Source: Clitoria ternatea (Eukaryota; Streptophyta; Magnoliopsida; Fabales; Fabaceae). Taken from it: 64,000 nucleotides of DNA. Below are positions 23,290 to 36,192 of the stretch, piece by piece. The stretch covers positions 39,756,501 through 39,820,500 of the forward strand of contig CM075674.1 in assembly GCA_037962975.1 (NCBI GenBank), given 5' to 3'. The notes beneath the pieces are model-generated. The model made no database searches. It was not told where the DNA came from and saw only the letters and a list, made by a program, of their open reading frames with translations. A program made the translations under genes and the position numbers. Within the stretch, counting starts at the first letter, position 1. Each line of letters starts with the position of its first letter.

Positions 23290-23882
23290 GTATGAATTTT
23301 CTACATTGCCATTTTGAACTCAAATTATCAATAGTATTTTTCTAAAATCATGTACAAAAACTTCTAATAAATTTGCTTGATGTCAGGTTTTTATCTACAC
23401 GAAAATGCATCAATTAGGTATTATGAAAGGTATGTTTATATTATCATCTTTTTATATGAAAAATCATATACATGAATTTTTTAGTATATGAAAAATAAGA
23501 ATTATTCGAATATTTGTATTAGGTACAAGACAAGGAGAAGTTCATTTGGATTGCATCATTGTAGCGTTTAAAGGTTAAATCATGTCATCAAACAATGTTT
23601 GTCCACTAAGTTTCCTTTTATTTAAGTAGGGAATCATCAAAATGGTTGTACATTTACATCACTTATTTCAACAAATTCCAGAATTCATTCTCATATCTTT
23701 CTTTGTCTTTGAATCATTGAACTCATAATAAAATAACATTTTTGTCTTTCCATCTTTTTCTTTCTTGCAAAATTGATTTTTAGATAAATTGTTTGATTAT
23801 CACAATGACTTATAAAATGTAAACTCAAATGTTAAGTTAAATATTTCTACAAATTATTTTTATGAGTGTTGAAAAGACTTAC

Positions 23883-23909
23883 CGTGCAAAGCACGAGTCA
23901 TAAAACTAG
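23883..23909 (+). other. Helitron 3' hairpin and CTAG terminus
   Basis: CGTGC (23883-23887), loop AAA, GCACG (23891-23895), then AGTCATAAAA and CTAG (23906-23909) followed by T. This matches the standard Helitron 3' end: a short GC hairpin about 10-12 nt before CTRR, inserted before T. Confidence 0.92.
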
Positions 23910-24227
23910 TAATAAGAGAAAAAAAGAAATAGAAGAATTGTGAGACATATCACATTAAGACTAACTTGTCCCACGCAAAGACTAGAGTGGGAAGGCACTT
24001 GCAAGCAATGGCCCCCAAAAAACAATTTGTGGAATTAAGACATCAATTTTGTTTGGATATTTTATTGAAGAGGTAATTAAAATGCCAGAATTTTGATTGG
24101 GAATTTTAATACCATAAATTTTAGTAATTTTAAATCCCACCAAAATGTGTGTAATTTGAGATATTCTTCACGCGCATTAATGTTTTCTCTCGCCTCATCA
24201 TCGACACTGCATTTCCACCAATAGCAG
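23910..24227. other. No gene recognised
   Basis: AT-rich DNA between the Helitron end and the methionine gamma-lyase-like fragment. Nothing supported here. Confidence 0.6.
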
Positions 24228-24402
24228 CGGCGAACGTGAAACACGATTTTGGCAAGTACGGAGGCACGAATTCGCGGAGCATGATAACTTCTTCACCTAC
24301 AGTCGACACTTCAACCCGACGGTGCTGAACCTAAGCCACCTGATGCTGGCGTTGGAAGGCACGGAGGCAGCAAACTGTGCGGCGAGCGAGATGTTGACGA
24401 TC
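24228..24402 (+). pseudogene. Methionine gamma-lyase-like fragment
   Basis: A GC-richer patch reads ANVKHDFGKYGGTN in one frame and then, from about 24276 in another, HDNFFTYSRHFNPTVLNLS continuing LMLALEGTEAANCAASEM. Both resemble the N-terminal part of plant methionine gamma-lyase, a PLP enzyme that splits methionine. In the intact enzyme about 30-40 residues lie between these two blocks, so there is an internal deletion with frame change. Similarity stops at about 24402 and the lysine that binds PLP is absent. No promoter or later exons seen. It is a dead gene scrap just outside the Helitron 3' end. Identity is from memory of the family and needs a search. Confidence 0.65.
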
Positions 24403-24950
24403 GACGTCGTTCCGACAATCGGAGGTGTCGTTCGCACGGTGGTTGAGGATGAAGATAACGACGGTGCGCGAATTTGTTTGTGTGGCTATGGCGATGTATG
24501 CTGGGGAGAATGGTGCGCGCGGCGATTAGACAAAGGCAGCGAGTAGTGGCGACACAGCAAAGGGTTTCCATCAAAGAAGCAGAGATCACTATTCGGGTAT
24601 GGGCGACAGATCAGAGGCGGCACGGAGAAGGTGACGGGGATATTGAATTTACTCCGATTGACCGAAGAAGAAATAAATAAACTAGCCATCTTCTTTTGGT
24701 AACAAAAGAAACAAGCCATATACTCCAATTCACAAGAATAAATTAAAAATAAAGTTAAGACAAAAATAAGATCCCAGTTAAATACACTCAACAAAACATA
24801 TACTTTTATCATACAAAATTACAAACGATATTGAATTTACAACGTGGCTATTTTAATAAAGCAAAAAAAGAAACAGCAGTATTGAAAATTCCAAAATCAC
24901 AAGAAGAGAAAAGAAAATTCAACCAAGGAATCCAATATACAAGATCTTCC
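24403..24950. other. No gene recognised
   Basis: Moderately GC-rich to 24650, then AT-rich. Short ORFs on both strands have no recognised family. The part next to 24951 is the 3' flank of the minus-strand NHL gene. Confidence 0.5.
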
Positions 24951-25652
24951 TCAGAATTCGACATGGCACTCGGTAGGCTGAAACGCAGTGACCGTAGTAG
25001 TCCCCTTGGTGGTACTCAAAGGAACCTCAAGCTCACATTTAGCCTTCATCTTGGTGGTACCACCAATGAAGTCACCAAGCCTGAACCTAATGTTAAAGTT
25101 GAGTCTCACATCAATATCAAAAACCCTTTTCCTCTCATCTTTACGGAAATCAGAGACCTCATCGTGATTGAGCACGACCACACGCCGGCCGGAGAAAACA
25201 CCGCTCATGTTGTCCGTGCTCTTCGCATGCTGTCGGAACGAGTTCCGCCACGTGATGACGTCCGTGGAGGCAAGCCTGACGCCGTCGTAGAACGCGTGAC
25301 CCTCTACGCCGTCGTAGTAGTAGTTGAGTTTTTTGTTCGGGTTGCGTGCGGTGAAGTTGAGTACGAGGTTGTAACTGAAGGGGGTGCTATTGTCGGTGTA
25401 GTTGAATTGTGTGAGTTTAGCGTCGGTGACGTGGAACTTGATGGAGCGAGGTTGTACCACGAGCCAGAACACAAGGATTGCGACGCCAATGATGAGGATT
25501 ATGGAAACGAGAAGGCAACACAGGGTTTTGAAGAGGCAGCAACAGCATTTTCTGCCGCGGCGATGAGAGTGTTTTTGGTGAGGTGGGTTGTTCGATGCGG
25601 GGATTGAAGGGCCATAATACGCACCGTTTAGTTGGGGTTGTTTATCGGTCAT
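24951..25652 (-). CDS. NDR1/HIN1-like (NHL) protein, LEA_2 family, 233 aa
   Basis: Single-exon gene, the usual structure for NHL genes. The protein starts MTDKQPQLNGAYYGPSIP, has a basic and Cys-rich segment (RRGRKCCCC, residues 31-39) and one membrane helix at about 44-66. An extracytoplasmic LEA_2 domain (PF03168) follows with the family motif RNPNKKLNYYYDGVE near 103-117. Several Asn-X-Ser/Thr sites are present. NHL proteins are plasma-membrane proteins linked to pathogen and senescence responses. The length and N-terminus resemble the NHL3/YLS9 group. Start choice: first in-frame ATG after the TATA box, with the conserved N-terminus following. A second NHL gene lies at 44570-45202 on the same strand. 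No defects seen. Confidence 0.93.
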   Translation of the reverse strand: MTDKQPQLNGAYYGPSIPASNNPPHQKHSHRRGRKCCCCLFKTLCCLLVSIILIIGVAILVFWLVVQPRSIKFHVTDAKLTQFNYTDNSTPFSYNLVLNFTARNPNKKLNYYYDGVEGHAFYDGVRLASTDVITWRNSFRQHAKSTDNMSGVFSGRRVVVLNHDEVSDFRKDERKRVFDIDVRLNFNIRFRLGDFIGGTTKMKAKCELEVPLSTTKGTTTVTAFQPTECHVEF

Positions 25653-25715
25653 GCTGTTATGAAATTCGGAAAGAAGCGTTTTGTGATGGGTGGAACTAAG
25701 AACTGGAAGGGTATG

Positions 25716-25724
25716 TATATATAA
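25716..25724 (-). promoter_or_regulatory. Likely TATA box of the 233-aa NHL gene
   Basis: CTTATATATAC on the minus strand, about 65 nt upstream of the ATG at 25652. Position and sequence fit a plant core promoter. The transcription start is not determined. Confidence 0.6.
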
Positions 25725-25739
25725 GTTTACATCTTAATG

Positions 25740-28700
25740 CTATGTGTTCCATTTTGATGAGGAAAAATTTTAGGTCAAATTTCGAGTATAATATTTTTAG
25801 TGTGATTCAACATTAAAAATTTTTTAGGCAATCAAAAAGTAAAAAAAAAAAAAAACTATTGAAATGAATTTTACCTGTTCTAATAAATTCCTTATTATAA
25901 ATTCAGTAAGATTTAAATTTCAACAAGTTTAAAACAAACAATATAGATAAAAGAATAAAATATTAATCAGTTTGGATTATGAGAATAAAACATCAATTAG
26001 TTTACTTCAAATTTCGCTTGACGTTGAAAATCAGTAGCAGTCTCAGTTGACGGGTGTTACGTATGAGTTGCCCAAACGATGCTCAAACGACGACGCGTTG
26101 GAAAATTCAACTTCAGAAGGGTACGTTTAGAGTACGGAAACGCGTGGGACAATTAATGCACTTCGTTGTAAAGAATGCAATTGATGATATTTGGGTTTCT
26201 CTAACTTTTAATATTTTACCCAAAATAAAATATTAAATTTTTTAATTAGAAATTAAGTAAAAATTACTTAAAAAAGAATGAGTTGATATTATTAGTTTTT
26301 TAAATAAAAAATTAAACTTTTGTATATAAAAAATTAAACTTTTTTATATTATGTGACCCAATCTGTCATTAATTAACCAATTTGTCATTAATGTGTGCAG
26401 TGGTTTCCTCGGCAACTTGGCATATCTCAAGCGAACATGTTGGGATCCAAGTGAATTGAATCAATGTTACTCATGATATTTTTATCAAGAGCTTCTTTGT
26501 TTATTCATACCGCGTCTGACAAAAAAAATAGAAATGAGCATCCACTCTTTTTTATTAAAATTAAATTATTTAGATTATATTTAATATTATCGATTGAATG
26601 ATAGTTTGACTCTAATTTAATAATAATTTATTTAAATTGATACTTTTACCGATTCAATAACTGAGTCGATTATAAAATCATTGCATAGAAATTATTTTGG
26701 ATAAGTCAGCTTATTCGGGATATTACTGTACTGGGGCTCATTTTTTGTTTTTAATTAAATGTTTTGACTGCCATTTTATTTATATAAAAAAAACTTGAGT
26801 TTGATTAACTCAGCTTGTTATAGGAAGGAGTGTAAATCATTAGAAGTAGTAGGAGTAGTTTTTATATAGAAAGATAATAATTTATCACACATTTATATTT
26901 CTTGCGAAATTATTATTATATTACTTTTTAATAAAATGCTATTTACGAATGTTTCGAATCCATATTATTTAAGGAAATATTTCTTCTTTTAATTTAAATT
27001 GCAATGTAATATAAATTGGTCTAGTTCTAACATCATATGCATAGCTAGCATATTCGTTATGGCTAGAACCTCCAGTTTCAAAATTAAAGCCATGTCGATG
27101 TCGTCATTATTATGATTGATAAATAAGAAAATTTGTATGCTCATTATCCAATAACTTGTTTAAAAATACACTTCCCTCAATTCCTTTCACAAGTTTTATC
27201 AATTATTTTATTTATTTTATACTTCTAAAATTATTTCCATATTAATAACAAAGATAAATGTTTTCTAAATTCCATTAATATCAAGTTCAAGAAAGTAATA
27301 ATAAATACACATTATAAATTGAAAGAGTCTATAAAATAATAATAAAAACTCTAAAATAAAACCTTATAAAAAGCACCCCAAAAAGTATAATAAAAGGAAT
27401 ATAAGAGTTAGGTATTTCACAAAATGGAATTGTCTATTTTTTTAATATTTTCTTTTTTAATATTTTTTTGGTGGGTGTGCAATTGAAATGGTCTATTTCC
27501 ATGGCTCAAATCTCTCTCTGCAAGTCCATTTACCAACCTTCCATGGCTGGGAAAGGCAAGGCTTGAAAATGAAGTCTCAAATGTTATGATATGACAGGGA
27601 AAGTGAAAAATGCAAGTGGCCAGGGGCAATTTTCTCCTTCCAATATTTCATCTTTCATTTAAATAAATCAATAATTAATAATTATCTCTATTTGCCATTC
27701 CATCTCAATCCATTTAAACACATTTACTTTCCACCCAGTTTCTATTTTAAATCTTTCACTTTTATTTCTTTCCTTTCTATTTTTTTCAATATCTAAACAT
27801 AGCAATAATGTTAAATCTCCATTAATTTCCTCCATTCATGTTTAATTCTCCATTCCTCGGGGACTAATTGTTAAATAGAAAAGAATTTTCTCTTTTACTA
27901 GATTCTAGATTGTTATATTCCTTTTTCAAATATCATATTCATTTGGATTACGTTACCAAACCACACCTCAAGATTCCAATCCATCTTAAAATAATTCTTT
28001 TCTTTTCGGTCACTAAATTGCTAGAATCAATCAATGAAATGGTTCTTTTTTGCATTCAAAGGTTTTAAGGGAGCCAAGCTTCACTTACAACAAAGCCATA
28101 CGATGATATATAATGCTCTAGATCAATATTACAATATAAGCATACTTTCTTATCATCAACTTCTAATTGAATTTGCAACTCTGAGAATTAACACCATACA
28201 AAAAAACAGAGTTAAAAAGTCTTCTATTCTCGAACTAGAAACCACAAATACAATAAGCAAACATTTTATAAAACAACTTTGAAGTCAATCCAACAATAAA
28301 TCTTTGATTTTTCTCATGCTTCATCTATTTCATTTATTCTCTTTGGTATCGATATCCAAGTTAAAACACATGTATGTGGTACTAGAAAAAGAGAAAGAAA
28401 GACCGTAAGATGTAAGAAGACAAAGAACGTATAGAAAAAAGAATAAAAAAAACGGAAAAGGGGTGATCGGTGTAGTGGTTGAATAGACTCACATAACAGG
28501 TTGGTGATGATGGTTTAGCTATGGTTGGGGGTAGATTGGTGTAATGACTAAGGATGACAATGCATTTGAAGTCGTGAGTTTTTTATGGATAAAATTTGTT
28601 TTAGCTAGGTTTAAAAGAAACTCAATCCCGACCCAACTTTGGTAAGAGTAAAAAGAGTTTGACAATATAAATACTTATTTTAAATTAACTAATTTTATTT

Positions 28701-30470
28701 ATAAGAATAGTTAATAATAATAATAAATAATATATTTTTCTTAAAATATCACATAACTCTTAAGTTTATTATTTAAACTATTTTTAAATATTATTTTGAT
28801 TAGAATGTATTATATATATATATATCATTTTTATTAACATTTATTTATTTATATTATTAAAATTAATAAAAATTAAAAAAATATAATAAAGTATGAAACT
28901 TAGGGAGACCTATAAAGACAGGTTTATGTTGTATAATTTTAAATCAGTCTCTTTTAAAACTACGCCAAATTCATTTCAGTTTCATGGAGTTAGGATTGGA
29001 AAACCTAAATTCGACCCGAAATAGAACAGTAAGAATTATTCGTTGAGGTGAGTAAAGTGAGATGAAACTTACTCTCTCTAGTAAGAGAAAACAAGAATAC
29101 ATAAAACAAAAAAGAAAAGAAAACCAAGGTCATCCTATGAGAGTAAAAACGTATCATAGAGGGAGAAATGCCTCTGACTCAACAGGTTTCTCTTGTGAGA
29201 GTAAAATCGTTCTTTAATCAGCACGACATTGTCTTACTGGGTCGATACTCACACCTCAACAGGTTTCTCTTGTCATCATATTTATCTTTTGTGGGTCCAA
29301 AAAACATATAAGGTACATTTTGCGCACCCAATCTTACTAACTCTACAGGTTTCGCCCCACCTTTTTTTACCCTTCAATAAAAAAATAATAATACAGCATC
29401 AATTTTTTCTTCTAATCACATAACCATTATTATTGAGTTTACTCCTAATTAAAGCTATTAAAATAGTCTCCTAATCCAGTCCAGTCCACCCATACTGGGT
29501 AATGAGCTTTCACAACCAGAACTAAATAACTTGGGCTTCTAGAATTCATGTACCTATTGGGCCTTTTAGCCCATTTTCGTTTTCTGAAAGCATTCTATTG
29601 ACCAAAAACACGCTGCCATATTTTTGTTTTGTTTGCATTACGAATAGCCTAGTAGGACGTCAATTTTAAAGGCCAACGACTCAACAAACAACAATGGAAA
29701 ATTTATGTTAGATTAGGAAAAAGAAATGCATGTAATTTAGAAGCAAACAAACTTTTTCTAGATCGAGTATCCAAAACAGTATGTATAGTTTGAAAAGATA
29801 TATTTATAAATGTAGGTATGAGAATGTTAGAATATTATTTTGGATCTAATAAAAGATAAATAGTTTTAATTTGTTTTATATAAGGTAATCTTTGACATTT
29901 ATTGCAATCATTGTTATTGATGATGATGATGATTTTCTTTAAAAATAAATTATAAAAATACCTCAATGTGGCGCCCCAAATTTTTTATTCAAGCTTCGTA
30001 ATTAGACTAAGTTAAAACTTTTTTGAAATACTATAATAGACCAGTTTAAAACAAAAAAAGTTAAACAAAATTAAAAGATAGATGACCAACTTAGTCTATA
30101 TAGCCTAAAAATATTATTATAATGTTAAAAGATTATAAATTATTTTATACAGAGAGATTAAATTAAGACCTAATTAAAATCGTGTGAGACGTTTATAAAC
30201 TAAAATTTTATTTTAACCATACTTTACATAATAGAATTATCAGTCAAAGGACTAATTTAATTGGTTGAATAGATATCGTGACTTATTATAAGCCTTATAC
30301 AAGTTTAATTTTTAGTAAAAAAAAAACATAATAAGCTCTTTAAGAACAATCATAAATTCTATTGAGGAATAGGAATGTGCTTTTGCTGTACAAAACCTTT
30401 TTTATTAGTATAATTATAAGTCCATGTGATGAATAGCCTTGATTTCCACTCTTAATTTTTACTATCTCTA
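25740..30470. other. AT-rich intergenic DNA, no gene recognised
   Basis: Only short ORFs without codon-like character. A stretch at about 28548 begins TAAGGATGACAATG, the same start as the reverse complement of the hAT MITE end at 51434, but I cannot find a partner end. CAACAGGTTTCTCTTGT occurs twice near 29180 and 29260. Nothing else supported. Confidence 0.6.
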
Positions 30471-30475
30471 TCCTT

Positions 30476-30482
30476 TTATATA

Positions 30483-30530
<48 letters not shown>
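30476..30530. repeat. (TA)n microsatellite
   Basis: An almost pure run of TA, about 25 units. Likely length-variable between individuals. Confidence 0.95.
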
Positions 30531-30532
<2 letters not shown>

Positions 30533-32000
30533 TTCAATGTGATAGTATTTTTAAAATTACTTCGTTTAATACACATTTTAATTTTTAATCGGAAGAGATT
30601 AAACATCTTAACAAATTCTAATAAAAAACATTATGTGAAGGACATAATTTTTTATCAAATCAACAATATTAAATAAAGATAGTAAATAAGATTAATTATT
30701 TTTCTTAAAAGTTGTGAAATAGTTTTTTTTCTGCATATATCTAATGATGAATGACATTAATGGGAGGTTCTATTTGGGAAGCTGAAATGGATGTGTCAGC
30801 TCAAGGAGTATTGTATGGAGCAGTGTGAGTCGTCTTCACGTGCACATGGTATCAATTTTGATTTTTGACAAATAAAAACAGATTATTTTATTCTTAAATA
30901 TTTTTGTTTGGACCGGGCCGGCTGGTTTGTTGATTAATTAAATATAGTAATTAACATCTAAGTTAATTCAAATGTTTAAAGTTTAACGGATTTGGATGAG
31001 TATAATTGGCTTTAAAATGGGCTAATCAAACTTAAATAGCAGTAGTTCAATTTATTAAGTTACTCGAAGCAATGCAACTCTTACTTTAAAATAACAACAT
31101 GTTAGGACCTAGAATATGGTCAATGTAACTTTCTATAGGAATTTGTGTTTTCTAAATACAGGTTATTTTTTAAAAATTAAGTAGGTCATATTTAAATTAT
31201 TACAAAAAGCATTCAAAAGTGTAAAAAATCATAGTTTGCATGCATATGATTTGTAAACATATATATTATTAAAAAAACAAGTTGTATTTATTATACAAGT
31301 TATATATTGAGAAAGCTAATTCATATTATGATTTCGTAATCTCATTTCTAAATATAAGATCTTTTACCTAATTTATGCATATTAAAATGTCAATAAATTT
31401 AGTTAAAATCATTAAATTTGTTTAAAATTTAAAGTAGTTTTTTAAAATTATATTTAAAATGATTATCTCTCATCATTAAATTCTCTCTTCATTTAGTCTC
31501 TCTCCAATTATTACTCAATCATTATTGGAGAGATAAATCATCTAATTAATAGATGTCATTTATTATTATATAGATTCCAATAAAAGGTATATGTTAATAG
31601 AGGTAATTTAGTTTAAAAAAATCAATGACATGGAAACTTGAAAGAAGATCTTATATCAAGGGATAATTTTTTCTAAAAAAATATCATATATTTAAGCACG
31701 AAAGTAATAGATGGTATTTTAATTGATAGTTTAAATTATTTTAAGTTTTTAATGTTACAAATCTATTCTTGTTGAACGAGCATGTATATAATTGATGTTT
31801 AATGAAAATTAAGTATGGGAAGCATGATTCAATCACCCTAGTTTCCACGCTTCTCCATTATGAAGAATTTGTCTTCAATTCTTTAATGAGGATCTATCTA
31901 GTGAGGTGTTTCCTTTCAATCTAAGCTATTTGCATCATCAAATCCACAAATTGATCTCCTTAAGGAACCATGCTTAAATCAAATTGTATACGATGATGTT
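30531..32000. other. AT-rich intergenic DNA, no gene recognised
   Basis: No ORF of note. A short hairpin (TCTCTCCAAT near 31498, ATTGGAGAGA near 31524) is the only structure I saw. Confidence 0.6.
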
Positions 32001-34080
32001 TAGGGATTTTCCTAAGAGAAAACTAAGAAGAAGAAAACAAAACTAGAGAGAGAGGTTAGGCGTCACCACCTTAGAGAATAAGCCTTAGATGAAGATCACC
32101 ATAGTGAAGGTGCTCTATTAATAAGATCAAAGCTAGATTATCACAAGACTCTTGGTCATAGAAAGAGAATTGCATTTACTCAAATGTAGAAATCTCATAA
32201 AATGACTTAAGGTGACTACATTGTGAAGGGTAAAGCTTATATACAAGTAAACACTATAGGAAAGGTTTGGCCAAGGCATGCTAGACAATGCAAGGCCTAA
32301 ACTTGAAAGCAAACAAGGCCTAAACAACAATACAAGGCTATGGCTCAAAGCAAATATAACTCAAAGAGTTTATTAAGCCTAAGGATAACTATCATGTTGA
32401 GTTTAAATCTCTAGAACCCTATGCTCAAAAGTTTTAGTGATACTTCACTCTTAAAAATAATTCAAGACATTTGATTATGAAGTTATCTAACAAGTTTCTT
32501 AGAGTGTTAAAGAAACTAAATGAAAAACTATGAGGTATTCTTAAATAAATTCAAAATGTTTCTCTAAAAGAAGATAAACTCAAAATATGTTTCTTAAAAG
32601 AAAGATCACATACCAAAATCAAAGAAATCAACAAGTAATCAAACAAATAAAGAACTTAAAATCATATTTATGGAGAAAACCACATCAACCTAAAAACAGG
32701 ATCCTACACTAAACACTCTTAAATCACCACAAAACTTCAACAATATATCAAGGAACATTTCAAAAGAAGTATCTCATATATGATGAAGTTAAAAGTTGAA
32801 AATCTTTGTTTTTGAAATATTTGAAGACTTAGGTCAAGTGACCTATATCCTTGAAGAATCACATAAAGTAAAGAATCAATGCATGATTGAACTTAAAGAC
32901 ATCAAGCTAAGAGTGAAGTGAAAAAGATTTGATATCAACTAAGTTAAATATTTTTGATAAACTTTGTTTTTGAAGCTAATCAAACCATGAACTCTAGAAG
33001 GAATTCAGACTTTATAAACAAGCATCCTTGGCAAGCTCTACATAAAGTAAAAACAAATTGAGGAAATAATCTTAATCAATAAAAGGAAAAGAAACCAAGT
33101 CTACATTAAAATCTAAAATATCTTAAGATTAGGGTTTCTATTTCTGAATTTTCTAAACCAAATTAAGGTTTCCTTATTAAAGATCTAAGTCAATCCTATC
33201 TTCTGACCAAGGAAAAGGACAAGCTTCCAATGACTATTTTTTCATCCTTTTATAAATACAAGTGAAAGACACAATACAAAATAGAGACAAATAATTATAA
33301 AAGACAATCACCTCCTCAAGCTATTTGGGTGAGATTACAATTTAGTTTTTTTAAGCATATTTTGTTTTTATGCTAAGATAGTAAAAGCTCAAAGACCCTT
33401 AACAAATCATCTTTTTTCCAAAGGAGTTTGCTTACTTACTAGTCAGGTGGATTAGCTTGTATGTGTGTGCAACTTACAGGTGCCTTTAAGGGACATTGGA
33501 GAAGTAGTACTCATGTGAGAGCCTGAAGAGGTTTAATATGAAAGAATACTTGTATTCAAGGTTGAATAGTGAAAGAAATCATACTAAGGTAGGTACTTGA
33601 CGTAGCCTCAATTATTTGTGAGAGATGAGTTGGTAATTGTTGTGTGTGAATCTCTATATCGTTTATATGGTTGTCAAAACATTTTTGGAGTTATAAACTT
33701 TGTGAAAACTAAAAGGATTTCATTTAAATGCTTTTCTTAAAAGAAAAACTTTATTTAGAAACAAGAAAACATGTTTATGAAGAAAACTCTAGTTTTTAGA
33801 ACACTTCAAATAGCTTTTCAAGTATTCTAATCTTGGTATTAACTTAATCTAAGTCTCAAAAGACTTAAGATATGAAAGTATCTTTGTTTTACATTGAAAG
33901 CCAAAATTTGTGAGTCTCACAATTCAACCCATTTTCTTATGACTCTTTGAATCACTTCATATCAAACCTTAACAAAAGGATCCTAAATGAAATATATTCA
34001 ACTCAAATGCCCAAGATGATGCCAATACAAGATCTTAACCCTAACCTAATATAGTATAAAAGTAGACGAAGAAGACATAG
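32001..34080 (-). other. Probable 3' non-coding/LTR part of an old gypsy element
   Basis: Gene-free AT-rich sequence that lies downstream, in minus orientation, of the gypsy pol remnants at 34084-34832. By position it should hold the 3' leader and LTR of that element. I could not define LTR edges because no second copy is visible in the window. The assignment rests on context only. Confidence 0.35.
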
Positions 34081-34083
34081 GAA

Positions 34084-34832
34084 ATGGTGTGGGCCTCATG
34101 GTGGGATTGGGCGGTGACCATCTTGGTCATAGTGTCCCTAGCTAACCTAGCCCTCTTTTTAGTCATGGTCTTAACCAACTCAATCAAGAGAGTGTCCTTC
34201 AAGCTCTTTTCTTTGGACCCCTTGCTAGGTGAGGTATCATTCTTCTCCTTCCTTAAAAGGGATCTTTCTTCAAATTTAATGCTCTTTCATCTCTCATCAT
34301 AGACATCATCATCATCTACATCTTAAGAAGAAAGACCGATGACATAAATGAAGAACTAACAAAATACTAACATGTAAGATCAGTTTATAAGCATTGTTAT
34401 TGATCTTTTCAATTAATTGAAAACATGTCCATCTTCTATAGGGAATAGTTTAGACTTCCTTAAGCTGAGGAACTTATCTTTTCTCATATGTAGCTACACC
34501 GAATCCTCTATTTTAAAGGTCATCACCTTCCTACCCTGGCATGCATGCTTGACATACTTTGTCATTCTCTTCTCAATTTGGTTTGCAACCTTCTAATCCT
34601 AATTAATCCACTTAACTTTAAACTCGCCATCCTTATGTATAAGGGATGTAAAAGAGGTGAAAGTCAAAGTCAACAAATCCAGTGATGTGTGAGGATTAAA
34701 ACTATACACTATCTCAAATGAAAGATGGTTTATGGTGGATTGAATTACCCTATTATAGACAAAGTAGATTGAATCTTGTTAACTATTCTGCTTGTCCATC
34801 TGATTAAACATGAGAAATAATGAAAAAAAGTA
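34084..34832 (-). pseudogene. Ty3/gypsy pol remnant: integrase C-terminus and tail
   Basis: On the minus strand, from 34790 downward, the translation resembles the end of a gypsy integrase: NRVIQSTINHLSFEIVYSFN, then QIEKRMTKYVKHACQGRKV, then HMRKDKFLSLRKSKL. The next block (34290-34090) reads MTKKRARLARDTMTKMVTAQ, like the Arg/Lys-rich PMTRSRAK tail of such polyproteins. Stops and frame changes are frequent, so this is old. The Ty1/copia element begins right after it at 34838, and the preceding part of the same integrase continues beyond it at 43206-43335. Confidence 0.75.
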
Positions 34833-34837
34833 ACTTA

Positions 34838-35018
34838 TATTATGAATATTTTAATATTTTGGATGTCTATTTTGGCCTATAAATAGGACTCATATCCTTC
34901 ACTAAGAATACATATTTTTCACTCCTCTATCACTCTCCTTCTATACTTCAATTCTCTACCTTCATTTCTCTCTTCTAAATCTTCTACTTTCATACTCTTA
35001 TAATTTTAGTTTATAACA
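34838..35018 (+). repeat. 5' LTR of copia element
   Basis: 181 bp, from TATTATGAATATT to GTTTATAACA. It has a TATA-like CTATAAATAGGA at about 34878. It differs from the 3' LTR at about three bases by eye. CGTTATCAGCACGAGG follows directly and acts as the primer-binding region. Confidence 0.93.
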
Positions 35019-35034
35019 CGTTATCAGCACGAGG
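35019..35034 (+). other. Primer-binding site region of copia element
   Basis: CGTTATCAGCACGAGG immediately after the 5' LTR. The TTATCAGCACGAG sequence is common at this place in plant copia elements. I have not matched it to a particular tRNA. Confidence 0.7.
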
Positions 35035-36192
35035 TTCTGACCAACTAAAATATAGTCAAGACTACGAGAGGTAATACATGATTATTATTGTTATTGTTAT
35101 TCTTGATAATTTCAATTTATATACTTTATATTATATATATAATATATATATTATAAAAGTTCCTAAAGAACTTATATTTTAAACATCCCAGAAGGATATA
35201 TAAGATTATATCTATATCATAAAAAAAATATAGGTTCCTGAAGAACTTATTCATAAACATTCTTACAGGATGTATAAAATTAATAATCAAATAATTCAGA
35301 ATTCTTGACGAATTCTTGAAAATATTTTTTGATAGTTTCTGAAGAACTATAACAATTTATAATATATATATATATATATTTAAATGATATATAATCTTAC
35401 AAGCTATTGCTAATTTTATTGTTCATTATATGTTTTATATTTTAAATTTATGTTGCCCTTTTGCTAATAATAATAATAATTAATGATTTTAACCAATTAT
35501 GATGATAGTAATAAGATATATATGTACAAGCATAAATTTTTATTCACTACTTTCACTAAATAATGTGCACTTGCTGCCTTATGTAATTGTTTTGCATGAT
35601 ATAATTTACAAATAATTCACGTGTATATATGCTTTTCATTGGTAATTGAATAATTGTAGGTGTTTTGCTTTTTTGTAATTCACAGTCATGCACTATTGTT
35701 ATATATATATTTTTTACGTTAAAGGTTGATTGGACATTATTGCTTTATATTGAAAATTGATTGCATCATTTAGCTACTGCACTACACTTTTGCACCACTC
35801 TTACTCTTTGTACTAATTAGTTTGATTATATATATATATATACATAATATTATATATATATATATAATATTTGCTTCCATTGCTAAGTGTGTTGATTTGC
35901 TTTCAATTATTGCTAAACACTACCTACCGTGATCTTATATTATTGCTAAAACCATTGCTAGCTAAATATTATATTATTGCTATTTTACACTACTAAATCA
36001 GTGTCTGTGCTTACTAATTGATTTCACATTTAACATTATTATACTTTGCTCCATGTACTGTAACTTGTGTTAAATTAGTACTTTGTTCATGGGATATTGA
36101 GTGTTCATTTTATATTATTAAATAATCAATTTTTAGAATGATAATTGATATTACATATAAAAGTGTTCATAAATAATATACATATTAGTAAA

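Larger units (their letters stand above)
19593..23909 (+). mobile_element. Helitron, 3' part, interrupted by CACTA 1
   Basis: Rolling-circle transposon. Rep and helicase coding remains run 19593-23289. The 3' end is seen at 23883-23909, with CGTGC-AAA-GCACG, an 11-base gap-like spacer and CTAG, then T. The first codons after the CACTA end (ITMTCNPEWNEI) fall in the middle of the conserved N-terminal Helitron domain, so the 5' half was cut off by the CACTA insertion and lies beyond the window. No target duplication is expected for Helitrons. Confidence 0.93.

Noticed and set aside
24322..24680. Plus-strand ORFs after the methionine gamma-lyase-like block
   Set aside because: Similarity ends near 24402 and the rest matches nothing I know. 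The opening codon is GTG in the longer one.
28548..29010. Possible second hAT MITE starting TAAGGATGACAATG
   Set aside because: No matching right end or 8-bp duplication could be found, and the interior lacks the GC-rich blocks of the element at 50912.
29968..29990. TGTGGCGCCCCAAATTTTTT, resembling the start of a gypsy LTR
   Set aside because: No matching end, target duplication or second copy found in the following kilobases.
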